From Blastococcus sp. VKM Ac-2987 (lineage in GTDB: Bacteria > Actinomycetota > Actinomycetes > Mycobacteriales > Geodermatophilaceae), in contig NZ_JAPVBG010000001.1 of NCBI RefSeq assembly GCF_026967805.1, positions 1,131,143 to 1,195,142 on the forward strand: a DNA stretch of 64,000 nucleotides, given 5' to 3'. Each line of letters begins with the position of its first letter. The first letter of the stretch is position 1. Position numbers and translations under genes: made by a program. Positions 52,324 to 60,965 of this stretch are shown here, one piece after another. The notes below the pieces were generated by a model that saw nothing but the letters and a program-made list of their open reading frames with translations, had not been told where the DNA came from and searched no databases.

Positions 52324-53168
52324 CCGCCCTCGTGCGCCCGCTGCCGCGGCCGGGCAGCAGCCCGGGGACCCGGCGGCGCACCGCCGTCGTCCTGCTGGCG
52401 CTGCTGCTCGCCACCGTGGCGGCGGTGCTGCTCGCCGGCCCGGCGACGGCCGCACCGACGGCACCGACGGCACCGACCGCGCCCGTCGCACCCACGGTGG
52501 ACGGCAACGTGGACATCTCCATCGGCGACGGCTCACCCAGCAGCTCCATCACCCTGATCCTCGCGATCACGGTCCTCTCGGTCGCACCGTCGGTGCTGCT
52601 GCTGGCCACCTCGTTCACCAAGATCATCGTGGTCCTGGGGCTGACCCGGAACGCGCTCGGCATGGCGACGTCGCCCCCGAACCAGGTGCTCACCGGAATC
52701 GCCCTGTTCCTCACGCTGTTCGTGATGGGCCCGGTGCTCACCGACATCAACGAGCTCGCCGTCCAGCCCTACATGGACGGGGCGATGTCGGTGTCGCAGG
52801 CCTACGACGCCGGTGTCGTGCCGCTGCGCGAGTTCCTCCTGGCCAACACCCGCGAGGACGAGCTGACGCTGATGATCGGGCTCTCCGGCGAAGAGGCCCC
52901 CGCCGACGCGGCGGCGGTCAGCATGACGACGCTGATCCCGGCGTTCGTCCTCTCGGAGCTGAAGAGCGCGTTCATCATCGGGCTGGTCATCTTCATCCCG
53001 TTCCTGGTGCTCGACATGCTCGTCAGCGCCGCGCTCATGGCGCTCGGCATGATGATGGTCCCGCCGACCATCGTGTCGCTGCCCTTCAAGCTGCTGCTCT
53101 TCGTCGTCGTCGACGGCTGGGCGCTCATCACCACCGCGCTGGTGGGTTCCTACGGAGGGGCGGGGTAG
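52320..53168 (+). CDS. fliP: Flagellar export gate protein FliP
   Basis: 282 residues. A signal peptide (about 20-45, RTAVVLLALLLATVAAVLLA) precedes an Ala/Pro/Thr linker and the FliP core: LILAITVLSVAPSVLLLATS, FTKIIVVLGLTRNALGMATS, PPNQVLTGIALFLTLFVMGP, IPAFVLSELKSAFIIGLVIF. FliP pentamers with FliQ and FliR form the export channel. ATG overlapping fliO. Confidence 0.96.
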   Translation: MTALVRPLPRPGSSPGTRRRTAVVLLALLLATVAAVLLAGPATAAPTAPTAPTAPVAPTVDGNVDISIGDGSPSSSITLILAITVLSVAPSVLLLATSFTKIIVVLGLTRNALGMATSPPNQVLTGIALFLTLFVMGPVLTDINELAVQPYMDGAMSVSQAYDAGVVPLREFLLANTREDELTLMIGLSGEEAPADAAAVSMTTLIPAFVLSELKSAFIIGLVIFIPFLVLDMLVSAALMALGMMMVPPTIVSLPFKLLLFVVVDGWALITTALVGSYGGAG

Positions 53169-53253
53169 CGATGAGCAACGCGAGAACGACGAGCGAGCGA
53201 GCATCGCAGGGAGCGCCAGCGACCGAGGAGCGGAACGAGTTCGGAGTCGAGCC
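53169..53253. repeat. GAGCGAGC-type insertion between fliP and fliQ
   Basis: An 85-base gap with GAGCGAGCGAGCATCGCAGG (53191-53210) and GAGGAGCGGAACGAG. It shares GCGAGCATCGCAG and GAGGAGCGGA with the block at 40565-40680. The ATG-bearing GAGCCATGAGC leads directly into fliQ. It has no coding sense and interrupts a tightly packed operon. Confidence 0.65.
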
Positions 53254-53529
53254 ATGAGCGACGCCGACGTCACGGAGATCGCCGCGCAGACCATGATGGT
53301 CGCCGCGAAGGTCGCCGCCCCGATCCTGCTGACCGCGCTGCTGGTCGGCTTCCTGATCTCGCTGTTCCAGGCGGCGACGCAGATCCAGGAGGCCACGCTC
53401 TCCTTCGTCCCGAAGATGATCGCCGTGTCGATCGCCCTGCTGGTGACCGGGAACTGGGTGCTCTCCGAGCTGGTCAGCTTCACCCACACCCTGTTCGACC
53501 AGCTGCCGGCGCTGCTCGACCGGACGTAG
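53254..53529 (+). CDS. fliQ: Flagellar export gate protein FliQ
   Basis: 91 residues with two membrane segments (about 16-38 and 52-72) and the FliQ signature LLTALLVGFLISLFQAATQI, QEATLSFVPKMIAVSIALLV. Part of the FliPQR gate. The fliR GTG follows four bases after its stop. Confidence 0.96.
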   Translation: MSDADVTEIAAQTMMVAAKVAAPILLTALLVGFLISLFQAATQIQEATLSFVPKMIAVSIALLVTGNWVLSELVSFTHTLFDQLPALLDRT

Positions 53530-53533
53530 CGCC

Positions 53534-54298
53534 GTGGACCTCTCGGTCCCGGCGGTCACGCTCGCCGCCCTGCTCCTCGGCACGGCGCGCGCCGCCGGCT
53601 TCGTCCTCTTCGCCCCGCCGTTCAACTCCCGGGTCATCCCGGGTGCGGTCAAGGGTGCGCTGGCGCTGTCGCTGTCGGTGCTGCTCTCGACCCAGATCGC
53701 CCCGACCCTCCCCGCACCGACGGCCGGCTTCCTGCTGGTCACCGCCCTCACCGAGGTGGTCATCGGCGCGGCGCTGGGCTTCGTCGTCCAGGTGCTGTTC
53801 ACGGCCGTGCAGATGGCCGGCGACATCCTCGACGTGGCCGGCGGCTTCTCGCTGCAGCCGGGCTACGACCCGATGGCGATGACCCAGAACAGCTCGCTGG
53901 GCAAGCTGCACTACCTGCTGGCCACCACCCTGCTGTTCACCAGCGGCGGGCACCTGCTCATGGTCAAGGGGTTCGCCACCTCCTACGAGGGGCTGCCGGT
54001 CGGCGGGGACGTGCCCACCGACCAGATCGCGGCGGTCCTCATCACCGCGTTCTCGATGATGTTCCTGGCCGCGCTGCAGATCGCCGGGCCGATGGTCGCC
54101 GTGCTGCTGCTCGCCGACGTCGCGCTGGCCCTGCTCAGCCGGGCCGCACCCGCGCTCAACGTCTTCGCCCTCGGCTTCCCGGTGAAGATCATGCTGACCC
54201 TGGCGATGCTCGGGCTCACCTTCCCGCTGCTCCCCCCGGCTCTGGACGGCCTGCTCGAGCACGGCACCCGCGCCATGATCTCCCTGCGCGGCGGCTGA
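53534..54298 (+). CDS. fliR: Flagellar export gate protein FliR
   Basis: 254 residues with about six membrane segments; ARAAGFVLFAPPFNSRVIPG and DVAGGFSLQPGYDPMAMTQN are typical FliR motifs, and SRAAPALNVFALGFPVKIML is the conserved C-terminal part. GTG start; stop shares a base with flhB (TGATG). Confidence 0.95.
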   Translation: MDLSVPAVTLAALLLGTARAAGFVLFAPPFNSRVIPGAVKGALALSLSVLLSTQIAPTLPAPTAGFLLVTALTEVVIGAALGFVVQVLFTAVQMAGDILDVAGGFSLQPGYDPMAMTQNSSLGKLHYLLATTLLFTSGGHLLMVKGFATSYEGLPVGGDVPTDQIAAVLITAFSMMFLAALQIAGPMVAVLLLADVALALLSRAAPALNVFALGFPVKIMLTLAMLGLTFPLLPPALDGLLEHGTRAMISLRGG

Positions 54299-55446
54299 TG
54301 GCCAAGGACGGACCGGGCGGGGAGAAGACCGAGGCGCCCACTCCCCAGCGCCTGAAGAAGGCGCGCAAGGACGGGCAGATCCCGCGCACCCAGGAGCTGG
54401 GCACCTGGCTGGGCGTGGCGGCGGCGAGCTTCCTGCTGCCGATGCTCGTGGGCAATGCGTTCGACGCCGTCCAGCAGCTGTTCGTGCACGTGGGCACGGT
54501 GGTGAAGAACCCCCAGGCCTCCTCGGTCACCGCCCTGCTGGGCAAGGCCCTCATCGCCTTCCTGACGACGCTGCTCCCCACCGCGGTCGCGCTGATGCTC
54601 GTGGGCGTGGCGGCGTCGGCGGCCCAGGGCGGGGTGCACGTGACGGGCAAGCCGATGCAGCCCAAGCTCAAGAAGCTCAACCCGTTCCCGGGGATGAAGC
54701 GGATGTTCGGGACCCAGGGCCTCTGGGAGGCGACGAAGGCGCTGATCAAGACCGCCGCCCTCGGCACGGTCGTCATCATCACCAGCGAACGGGCGCAGGC
54801 GCTGGTGTCCTCCGCGGGTTCGCTGCCCCTGTCGGCGGTCGCGGCCACCTTCACCGACTCCGCCGTGCTGATGTTCCGCGTCGTCGCGGTCACCGGCCTG
54901 GTCATCGCCGTCGCCGACTACCTCGTCGTGCGCAAGAAGATGATGAAAGAGCTCAAGATGAGCAAGTACGAGATCCAGCAGGAGTACAAGCAGGCCGAGG
55001 GCGACCCGCACATGAAGGCGCACCGCCGCGGGGTGCAGATGGCGATGTCGCGGAACCGGATGATGAGCGAGGTCGCCGAGGCCGACGTCCTGCTGGTGAA
55101 CCCCACCCACGTCGCCGTGGCCCTCAAGTACGACGCCGCCAAGGGCGCGCCGCGCGTGGTCGCCAAGGGCGCCGGGGCGGTGGCGGCGAAGCTGCGCGAG
55201 AAGGCCGCGGAGGCCCGCGTCCCGATGGTCCAGGACATCCCCCTGGCCCGGGCGCTGCACGCATCCTGCGAGCTCGGCCAGGAGGTCCCGCCGCAGCTGT
55301 TCACCGCGGTCGCCCGCGTGCTCGCCTTCGTCATGCACCTTGGTGCCCGCGGGGTGCGCGGCGGGTTCCACCGCCCGGGCTTCGAGGCCCCCGACACCAC
55401 CGACCTGCCGAAGGCCGGCCGGCGCCGCCCCACCGTCGCCGCCTGA
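54298..55446 (+). CDS. flhB: Flagellar export switch protein FlhB
   Basis: 382 residues. The N-terminus has GGEKTEAPTPQRLKKARKDG, followed by four membrane segments (35-55, 80-105, 145-165, 185-210). The cytoplasmic domain includes KYEIQQEYKQAEGDPHMKAH and the self-cleavage motif NPTH in VLLVNPTHVAVALKYD. FlhB cleavage with FliK switches export from hook to filament proteins. Confidence 0.96.
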   Translation: MAKDGPGGEKTEAPTPQRLKKARKDGQIPRTQELGTWLGVAAASFLLPMLVGNAFDAVQQLFVHVGTVVKNPQASSVTALLGKALIAFLTTLLPTAVALMLVGVAASAAQGGVHVTGKPMQPKLKKLNPFPGMKRMFGTQGLWEATKALIKTAALGTVVIITSERAQALVSSAGSLPLSAVAATFTDSAVLMFRVVAVTGLVIAVADYLVVRKKMMKELKMSKYEIQQEYKQAEGDPHMKAHRRGVQMAMSRNRMMSEVAEADVLLVNPTHVAVALKYDAAKGAPRVVAKGAGAVAAKLREKAAEARVPMVQDIPLARALHASCELGQEVPPQLFTAVARVLAFVMHLGARGVRGGFHRPGFEAPDTTDLPKAGRRRPTVAA

Positions 55447-55475
55447 CCCGTGTTGATCAGGTCACCTGGTCGATC

Positions 55476-55530
55476 CGGGTCCTGGCTCACCGTCGACCGT
55501 GAGCCAGGACCCGCCACGGTGAGCCAGGAC
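55476..55530. repeat. Inverted and direct repeats between flhB and flhA
   Basis: CGGGTCCTGGCTCAC (55476-55490) and GTGAGCCAGGACCCG (55499-55513) are perfect 15-base inverted arms around CGTCGACC. A further direct copy, GTGAGCCAGGACC, is at 55519, and a shortened GTGAGCCAGC is at about 55583. The hairpin could stop flhB transcripts. The same word repeated four times suggests a dispersed element. Confidence 0.75.
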
Positions 55531-55567
55531 CGGCAGTTCCGGGGAGGTACCGGCCCGTCGCCGGCCT

Positions 55568-55575
55568 GCCGATGA
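55568..55575 (+). promoter_or_regulatory. Isolated GCCGATGA box before flhA
   Basis: GCCGATGA followed by GGG is identical to the -10 boxes at flgB and fliM and lies about 45 bases before the flhA start. No TCAAG-like -35 is found 15 bases upstream (ACCG there), so this may be a weak or chance site. Confidence 0.25.
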
Positions 55576-55620
55576 GGGAGGGGTGAGCCAGCGTCCGTCG
55601 TGCCCGCCCGGGATGGGCCA

Positions 55621-57666
55621 GTGAAGGGCCTGGGCAAGGCCGCCGTCCCGATCGGCGTCGTCGCCATCGTGCTCATGCTGGTGGTGCCGCTGCCGGCGGC
55701 GATGATGGACCTGCTGATCGGGCTCAACCTCGCGGTCTCGCTGCTGATCCTGCTGGTGGCGATGCAGATCAAGAAGCCGCTGGACTTCGCCGTCTTCCCG
55801 TCGCTGCTGCTCATCGCGACGCTCTTCCGGCTGGCGCTCAACGTCTCGTCCACCCGGCTCGTGCTCACCGACGGCTACGCCGGCAAGGTGATCGAGGCCT
55901 TCGGCCACATCGTCATCGGCGGCTCTCTCATCGTCGGCCTGGTGATCTTCCTGATCCTGACGATCGTGCAGTTCGTCGTGATCACCAACGGTGCCGGCCG
56001 GGTGGCCGAGGTGGGCGCTCGCTTCACCCTCGACGCCATGCCCGGCAAGCAGATGGCCATCGACGCCGACCTGAACGCCGGCCTGATCAACGAGGCGCAG
56101 GCGCGCAAGCGCCGGCACGAGGTCACCGCCGAGGCGGACTTCTACGGCTCGATGGACGGCGCGTCGAAGTTCGTCAAGGGCGACGCCATCGCCGGCATCA
56201 TCGTCACGCTGGTGAACCTGATCGGCGGCTTCGCCATCGGGATGATGCAGCGCGGCCTGGCCCCGGCCGAGGCCGTCACCACGTACTCGCTGCTGACCGT
56301 CGGCGACGGCCTGGTCTCGATGATCCCGGCGCTGCTCATGTCGACCGCGACCGGCATCATCGTCACGCGCTCGGCCACCGAGGGCGACATGGGCACGGAC
56401 CTGATCGCCCAGCTGGGCCGCTTCAAGCAGCCGGTGCGCATCGCCGGAGGCGCGGCCCTGGCCCTGTGCCTGATCCCGGGCCTGCCGAAGCTGCCGTTCC
56501 TGCTCGTCGGCGGGCTCTTCCTGTTCCTCTCCACCCGGATGGCCGACGAGCCGGAGGTCGACGAGGAGGCCGAGGCCGCCGCGGCCGCCGCCGAGATGGA
56601 GCCCGCGCCGGACTCCCCCGAGGCCATCGCCGAGAAGATGCGGGTCGACCCGCTGGAGCTGGAGGTCGCCTTCGACCTGGTCGACCTGGTCGACGCCGCC
56701 CGCGGCGGGGACCTGCTCGACCGGGTCAAGGCGCTGCGCCGCAAGGTCGCGATGGAGACCGGGCTGGTCATCCCGCTGGTGCGCACCCGCGACAACCTCG
56801 ACCTGCCCTCGTCGCAGTACGTCATCTGGCTCAACGGCGTCCCGGTGGCCAAGGGCAGCTCCCCCGCCGGCACCATCCTGGCCATCGGTGACGCCCTGGA
56901 CGGGCTGCCCGGCAAGCCGACCCGCGAGCCGGTGTTCGGCCTGGCCGCCAAGTGGGTGCCCGTCGAGCTGCAGCGCGCCGCCGAGATGGCCGGGGCGACC
57001 GTCGTCGACCGCTCCTCGGTCATCACCACGCACCTGGCGGAGGTCGTGCGGCAGAACGCCGCCGAGCTCCTCGGCCGGGAGGACGTCCGCCTGCTCGTGG
57101 AGATGGTGCGCCGCTCGCACCCCGTCGTCGTCGAGGAGCTGACGCCGACCCTGCTCACCCTGGGAGAGGTGCAACGCGTGTTGCACTCGTTGCTCGCCGA
57201 GGGTGTGTCGATCCGCGACCTGGTGCGCATCTTCGAGGCACTCTCTGTGCGTGCCAAGCACTCGACCGAACTCGACGGTCTGGTCGAGGCGGTCCGGGCT
57301 GCGCTCGGGTCGGCGATCAGCCAGCCCTACGTCACGCCGGACGAGCGGCTGCACGTGTTCACCCTGGAGCCCGGCTTCGAGCAGCGGCTGCTCGAGTCCG
57401 TCCGCCAGACCGAGATGGGCGCCGTCCTGGCCCTCGACGCCGGCACGGTGGACGCCCTCGTCCACGGCTGCGGCGGCATGCTCGAGGAGGCCGAGCGGCA
57501 GGGCCTGTCCCCGGTCCTCGTCTGCTCGCCCCAGGTCCGCGCGGCCCTCTCGCGGCTGATGCGCCAGATCCTGCCCCGGCTGCCGGTCATCTCCTACGCG
57601 GAGGTGTCCCGGACGGCCCAGATCGAGTCGCTGGGAGTGGTGAGCGGTGCCGTTGCGATCCGTTGA
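55621..57666 (+). CDS. flhA: Flagellar export protein FlhA
   Basis: 681 residues. Eight membrane segments lie in the first 320, with conserved loops LFRLALNVSSTRLVLTDGYA, GRVAEVGARFTLDAMPGKQM and ASKFVKGDAIAGIIVTLVNL. The C-terminal cytoplasmic docking domain has VRDNLDL-type TRDNLDLPSSQYVIWLNGV and LGEVQRVLHSLLAEGVSIRD. It is the export gate platform for chaperone-substrate complexes. I chose GTG 55621; GTG 55600 is also in frame. Confidence 0.95.
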   Translation: MKGLGKAAVPIGVVAIVLMLVVPLPAAMMDLLIGLNLAVSLLILLVAMQIKKPLDFAVFPSLLLIATLFRLALNVSSTRLVLTDGYAGKVIEAFGHIVIGGSLIVGLVIFLILTIVQFVVITNGAGRVAEVGARFTLDAMPGKQMAIDADLNAGLINEAQARKRRHEVTAEADFYGSMDGASKFVKGDAIAGIIVTLVNLIGGFAIGMMQRGLAPAEAVTTYSLLTVGDGLVSMIPALLMSTATGIIVTRSATEGDMGTDLIAQLGRFKQPVRIAGGAALALCLIPGLPKLPFLLVGGLFLFLSTRMADEPEVDEEAEAAAAAAEMEPAPDSPEAIAEKMRVDPLELEVAFDLVDLVDAARGGDLLDRVKALRRKVAMETGLVIPLVRTRDNLDLPSSQYVIWLNGVPVAKGSSPAGTILAIGDALDGLPGKPTREPVFGLAAKWVPVELQRAAEMAGATVVDRSSVITTHLAEVVRQNAAELLGREDVRLLVEMVRRSHPVVVEELTPTLLTLGEVQRVLHSLLAEGVSIRDLVRIFEALSVRAKHSTELDGLVEAVRAALGSAISQPYVTPDERLHVFTLEPGFEQRLLESVRQTEMGAVLALDAGTVDALVHGCGGMLEEAERQGLSPVLVCSPQVRAALSRLMRQILPRLPVISYAEVSRTAQIESLGVVSGAVAIR

Positions 57667-60640
57667 GGCCGCCACGCGCGACGACGCGATCGCGGCCGCG
57701 CGCGAGCAGTTCGGGCCGCACGCCCGGGTCGTCGGCGTGCGCCGGGTGCGGTCCGGTGGCGTGCTCGGCTTCTTCGCCACCGAGCGCTACATCGCCGAGG
57801 TGGCCCCCGACCAGTTCCTCCGGCCCGGCGTCCCCTCGCCGTCGACCGGGCCCGTGCCCGCCGCCACCGTCGCCGCCTACGACTCCCCGCTGGCGTCGGC
57901 GGCCCCCGCCCGCGCGCGCTCGGCGGCACCCGCCCGCAACGGGGCGGCCGCATGGGCCGCAGAGGCTGCCCGGTCGGCGCCGTCCGGCACCGCTTCGGCC
58001 CAGCAGCTGTCGGTGCGCCCGGTGACCCCGCGCGCCACCCACATGGTGACGCGGCCGCTGGAGGACGACCTCCGGCTCGACGAGCTGGCCGGCCTGCTCG
58101 GCGACCCGGTGCCGGCCTCGGCCGCGGGGCCGTCCTCCGGGTCCCTGCCGGCCGCCGGCTTCGCGCTCTCCGACGTCCCGTCGGCCCCGTCCACCGGCTA
58201 CGGCCGCGGTGCGGCAGCCACCCGCGCCACGTTCCCGCAGACCACCCGCGAGGCCGCGCCCGCAGCCTCGCGGTCGCAGACCGCCTCGGCGCCGGCGAGG
58301 AAGCCGGCGACGGACGAGGCCCCGGCCCCGTCGCCGTTCACGGCCGCGCTCGCCCGCATGGTCTCCGGGGACCGCGAGGTGCGCCAGGCCGTCGCCGAGG
58401 CGCTGGAGCAGCCGGCCGGGCTCTCCACGGCCCCGGCTCCAGCGACGTCCGCGGACGAGCCGGCCGGCACACCGGCGCTCCGGCCGACCCTGGCCGCGGC
58501 CATCCGTTCAGCAGATCCGTCGATGCGGTCGCAGGCCGTGCACCAGGAGGAGACCCCGGTGAGAGATCAGGCCACCGCGCCGCCCTCCACGGCCACGACC
58601 AGCACCACCGGGACCCTGCCCGCCTGGGCGGAGCCCGACCCCGTCGCGGCGGCACCGTCCACGCGGCAGGAGGAGATCGCCGAAGCGCTGCGTGCGGCGC
58701 TGGCCAAGGGGCACTCCGACGAGGCCCTCGCCGGCATCCTGCGCAAGATGCTCGCCGGCGACCCGCCGCAGGAGGCGATCGCCGAGCCCGTGGTCGCGCC
58801 GGTCCCCCCCGAGCCGGTCCTCGTCGAGCCGGAGGTCGTCGAGCCGGAGGTCGTGGCGCCGTCCGCGACCCTGCCGACCGTGCCCGAGCCGCGCGTGGCC
58901 GAGCCGGTCACCGCCCAGCCCGTGGCGGTCGCCGTCGTCGAGCCGCTCGCCGTCGTGGAGCCGGCTGCCTTGGAGCCGGCTGCCTTCGAGCCGGCTGCGT
59001 CGCTCTTCACCACGTCGCTCTTCACCACGCCGCTCTCCGCCACGCCGGCCGCCGCCCCGGAGCCCGTCCCGGCGCCCGTCGTCGAAGCGGCTCTCGACCT
59101 CGCGGTCCCCTCGTCGTCGTTCTCGCTGTTCGACACCCCGGCTCCCGCGGCCCCGGTCGTGGACCTCGGCTGGGACGCCCCCGCCGTCGCCACGCCGCTG
59201 TGGGGGGAGCCGGCCACCGACGCCGACGCCCCTCCCGCGCGCACCGACGCCCCGATCCGGGCCGACGTCCTCCTCGAGGACCCGGCACCGTCCGCGTCCG
59301 CCGACGTCGTCGCGCCCCCCGCACCCGTCGTCGAGGACTGGCTGCCGCCGGTCACCGCGGAGGCGCCGGCCTCCCTCCCCGTCGTCGAGGACACCGTCGT
59401 CGTCGACGAGCCCGCCGCCGACGAGTCCGCGGCGACCGTCGGAACCCCCGAGCCGGAGGAGCAGCCCACCGCGACCGTGGAGGCGGCCGTCCCCGCCGTC
59501 GAGGAGCCGGACGTGGAGTCCGCGGTCGAGGCAGTGGCCGAGGCGCCGAGCGAGACCGTCGAGGTCGCGGAGGCCGCGGAGGTGGCGCCGCTGCTCGCCC
59601 GCACGGCCAGCGACCCCGCTCCGCTCTCCATGTCGCTGGACGCGACCACCGTCATGCCGCGCGTCTCCCTGCTCCCGCCGCTGCCGGGTTCCCGGGGCCG
59701 TGGTCTGCCGCCCGTGCCGCCGTCGTCGTCCCGGCCCGCCGTCCCGTCGGCTCGGCCGGCGTCCTCCGGCGCTCCCGAGAAGACCGCGGACGAGCCCGCC
59801 GCCGTGGCCGACACCCCCACCCCGGCGCCCCGCGCCCTGGCGACGGTCACCCGCCTGCCGGTGGCACCGCTCATGGCCACCGACGACGTGCCGGAGCTCG
59901 ACGACGAGGACGAGCTCTTCGCGGCGTCCCCGCGCATCGAGGCCCCGGCGCAGCCGACCCCCACCACCCCGGAGGAGGTCGTCACCCGCCTGGCCGGCCT
60001 CGGCGTCCCGCAGGAGCTGCTCGGCGAGGGCTTCGCCCGCCGCGTGGCGGTCGACGGCACCTATGCCGCGCTCACCCGCGTGCTGGCCACCCGGCTGCCC
60101 GAGGTGCCCGCAGTTCCCGGCGGCGCCGGTGAGGTGCTGTTCCTGGTCGGCCCGGGGGTGGAGACCCTGCGCGCCGCCCGGGGGCTGGCCGCCTCGCTCC
60201 GGCTGGACCCGGACCGGGTGCAGTGGGCGACGCGCGGCGACCTGGCGGGCCTGGCCCCCAAGGGCAGCCGCATGACCACGATCGACGCGGCGATCGACCG
60301 CCGTCAGGAGTCGGCCACCGCCGGCACGGTGACCATCGTGGCCGTCGACGCACCGCTGCGCAGCGACGTCTACTGGATGGCGCAGATGCTGGCCATCTGG
60401 TCGCCGGCCGCCGTCTGGGCCGTCGTGGAGGCGACCCGCAAGCCCGAGGACCTGGAGCTGTGGCTCGACGGGCTGGCCCGGGTGGACGCGCTGGTCGTGC
60501 AGGACACCGATCTCAGCGCCGACCCCGCCGCGGTGCTGCAGCGGCTCGCCGTGCCCGTGGCCCTCCTGGACGGCGTGCCTGCGACGCCGCACCGCTGGGC
60601 GTCGCTCCTCTGCGAGCGCCTGGACAGCCCGCAGGCATGA
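57647..60640 (+). CDS. Giant degenerate FlhF-like protein
   Basis: 997 residues, over twice normal FlhF. The N-terminal 55 match FlhF (VEAATRDDAIAAAREQFGPH, ARVVGVRRVRSGGVLGFFA). Residues about 80-760 are Ala/Pro/Glu/Val-rich, apparently disordered. The C-terminal 230 resemble the FlhF N and G domains (VVTRLAGLGVPQELLGEGFA, VEATRKPEDLELWLDGLARV), but the P-loop is degenerate: LFLVGPGVETLRAARGL lacks the Lys-Thr of Walker A. It is unlikely to bind GTP normally. GTG start overlaps flhA by 20 bases. It may still set flagellar number or position. Confidence 0.75.
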   Translation: MPLRSVEAATRDDAIAAAREQFGPHARVVGVRRVRSGGVLGFFATERYIAEVAPDQFLRPGVPSPSTGPVPAATVAAYDSPLASAAPARARSAAPARNGAAAWAAEAARSAPSGTASAQQLSVRPVTPRATHMVTRPLEDDLRLDELAGLLGDPVPASAAGPSSGSLPAAGFALSDVPSAPSTGYGRGAAATRATFPQTTREAAPAASRSQTASAPARKPATDEAPAPSPFTAALARMVSGDREVRQAVAEALEQPAGLSTAPAPATSADEPAGTPALRPTLAAAIRSADPSMRSQAVHQEETPVRDQATAPPSTATTSTTGTLPAWAEPDPVAAAPSTRQEEIAEALRAALAKGHSDEALAGILRKMLAGDPPQEAIAEPVVAPVPPEPVLVEPEVVEPEVVAPSATLPTVPEPRVAEPVTAQPVAVAVVEPLAVVEPAALEPAAFEPAASLFTTSLFTTPLSATPAAAPEPVPAPVVEAALDLAVPSSSFSLFDTPAPAAPVVDLGWDAPAVATPLWGEPATDADAPPARTDAPIRADVLLEDPAPSASADVVAPPAPVVEDWLPPVTAEAPASLPVVEDTVVVDEPAADESAATVGTPEPEEQPTATVEAAVPAVEEPDVESAVEAVAEAPSETVEVAEAAEVAPLLARTASDPAPLSMSLDATTVMPRVSLLPPLPGSRGRGLPPVPPSSSRPAVPSARPASSGAPEKTADEPAAVADTPTPAPRALATVTRLPVAPLMATDDVPELDDEDELFAASPRIEAPAQPTPTTPEEVVTRLAGLGVPQELLGEGFARRVAVDGTYAALTRVLATRLPEVPAVPGGAGEVLFLVGPGVETLRAARGLAASLRLDPDRVQWATRGDLAGLAPKGSRMTTIDAAIDRRQESATAGTVTIVAVDAPLRSDVYWMAQMLAIWSPAAVWAVVEATRKPEDLELWLDGLARVDALVVQDTDLSADPAAVLQRLAVPVALLDGVPATPHRWASLLCERLDSPQA

Positions 60641-60882
60641 ACCCGCTGCGCTGGGACGTGCTCCTCGTCGGGTTCGTGCTGGCCATCCCGGTCCTCGCGC
60701 TGGGCCTGCGCGGGGACTTCACGACCGAGGAGATGGTGGACCGGCTGCCGTGGTGCCTGGCCGCCGGCTGGGCCGCGGTCGCCCTGGTGCGCGCGGTCGC
60801 TGCTCCGCCGAAGCCTGCCCCGAAGCCCCGGCGGCGTCCCGCGCCGCAGCCGGCTCCCGCCGAGGAGCCCGCCGACGCCTGA
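60637..60882 (+). CDS. Small membrane protein after flhF (81 aa)
   Basis: 81 residues from the ATG overlapping the flhF-like stop. Two hydrophobic segments (about 8-24, VLLVGFVLAIPVLALGL, and 37-54, LPWCLAAGWAAVALVRAV) are followed by a Pro/Lys/Arg-rich cytoplasmic tail. No family is recognised. It closes the flagellar operon, so a role at the flagellar base is possible. Confidence 0.7.
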   Translation: MNPLRWDVLLVGFVLAIPVLALGLRGDFTTEEMVDRLPWCLAAGWAAVALVRAVAAPPKPAPKPRRRPAPQPAPAEEPADA

Positions 60883-60899
60883 CCAGGTGGACCGCTCCT

Positions 60900-60957
60900 G
60901 GGGTCGAACTCCCGCCGGCAGACCCCTGCAGGACTCCACGAGCACGAGTTCGACCCC
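60900..60957. repeat. Inverted repeat after the flagellar operon
   Basis: GGGGTCGAACTC (60900-60911) and GAGTTCGACCCC (60946-60957) are perfect 12-base inverted arms with 34 bases between them, which include the palindrome CCTGCAGG. It lies between two convergent genes and may be a bidirectional terminator. Confidence 0.65.
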
Positions 60958-60965
60958 CGGACCCG

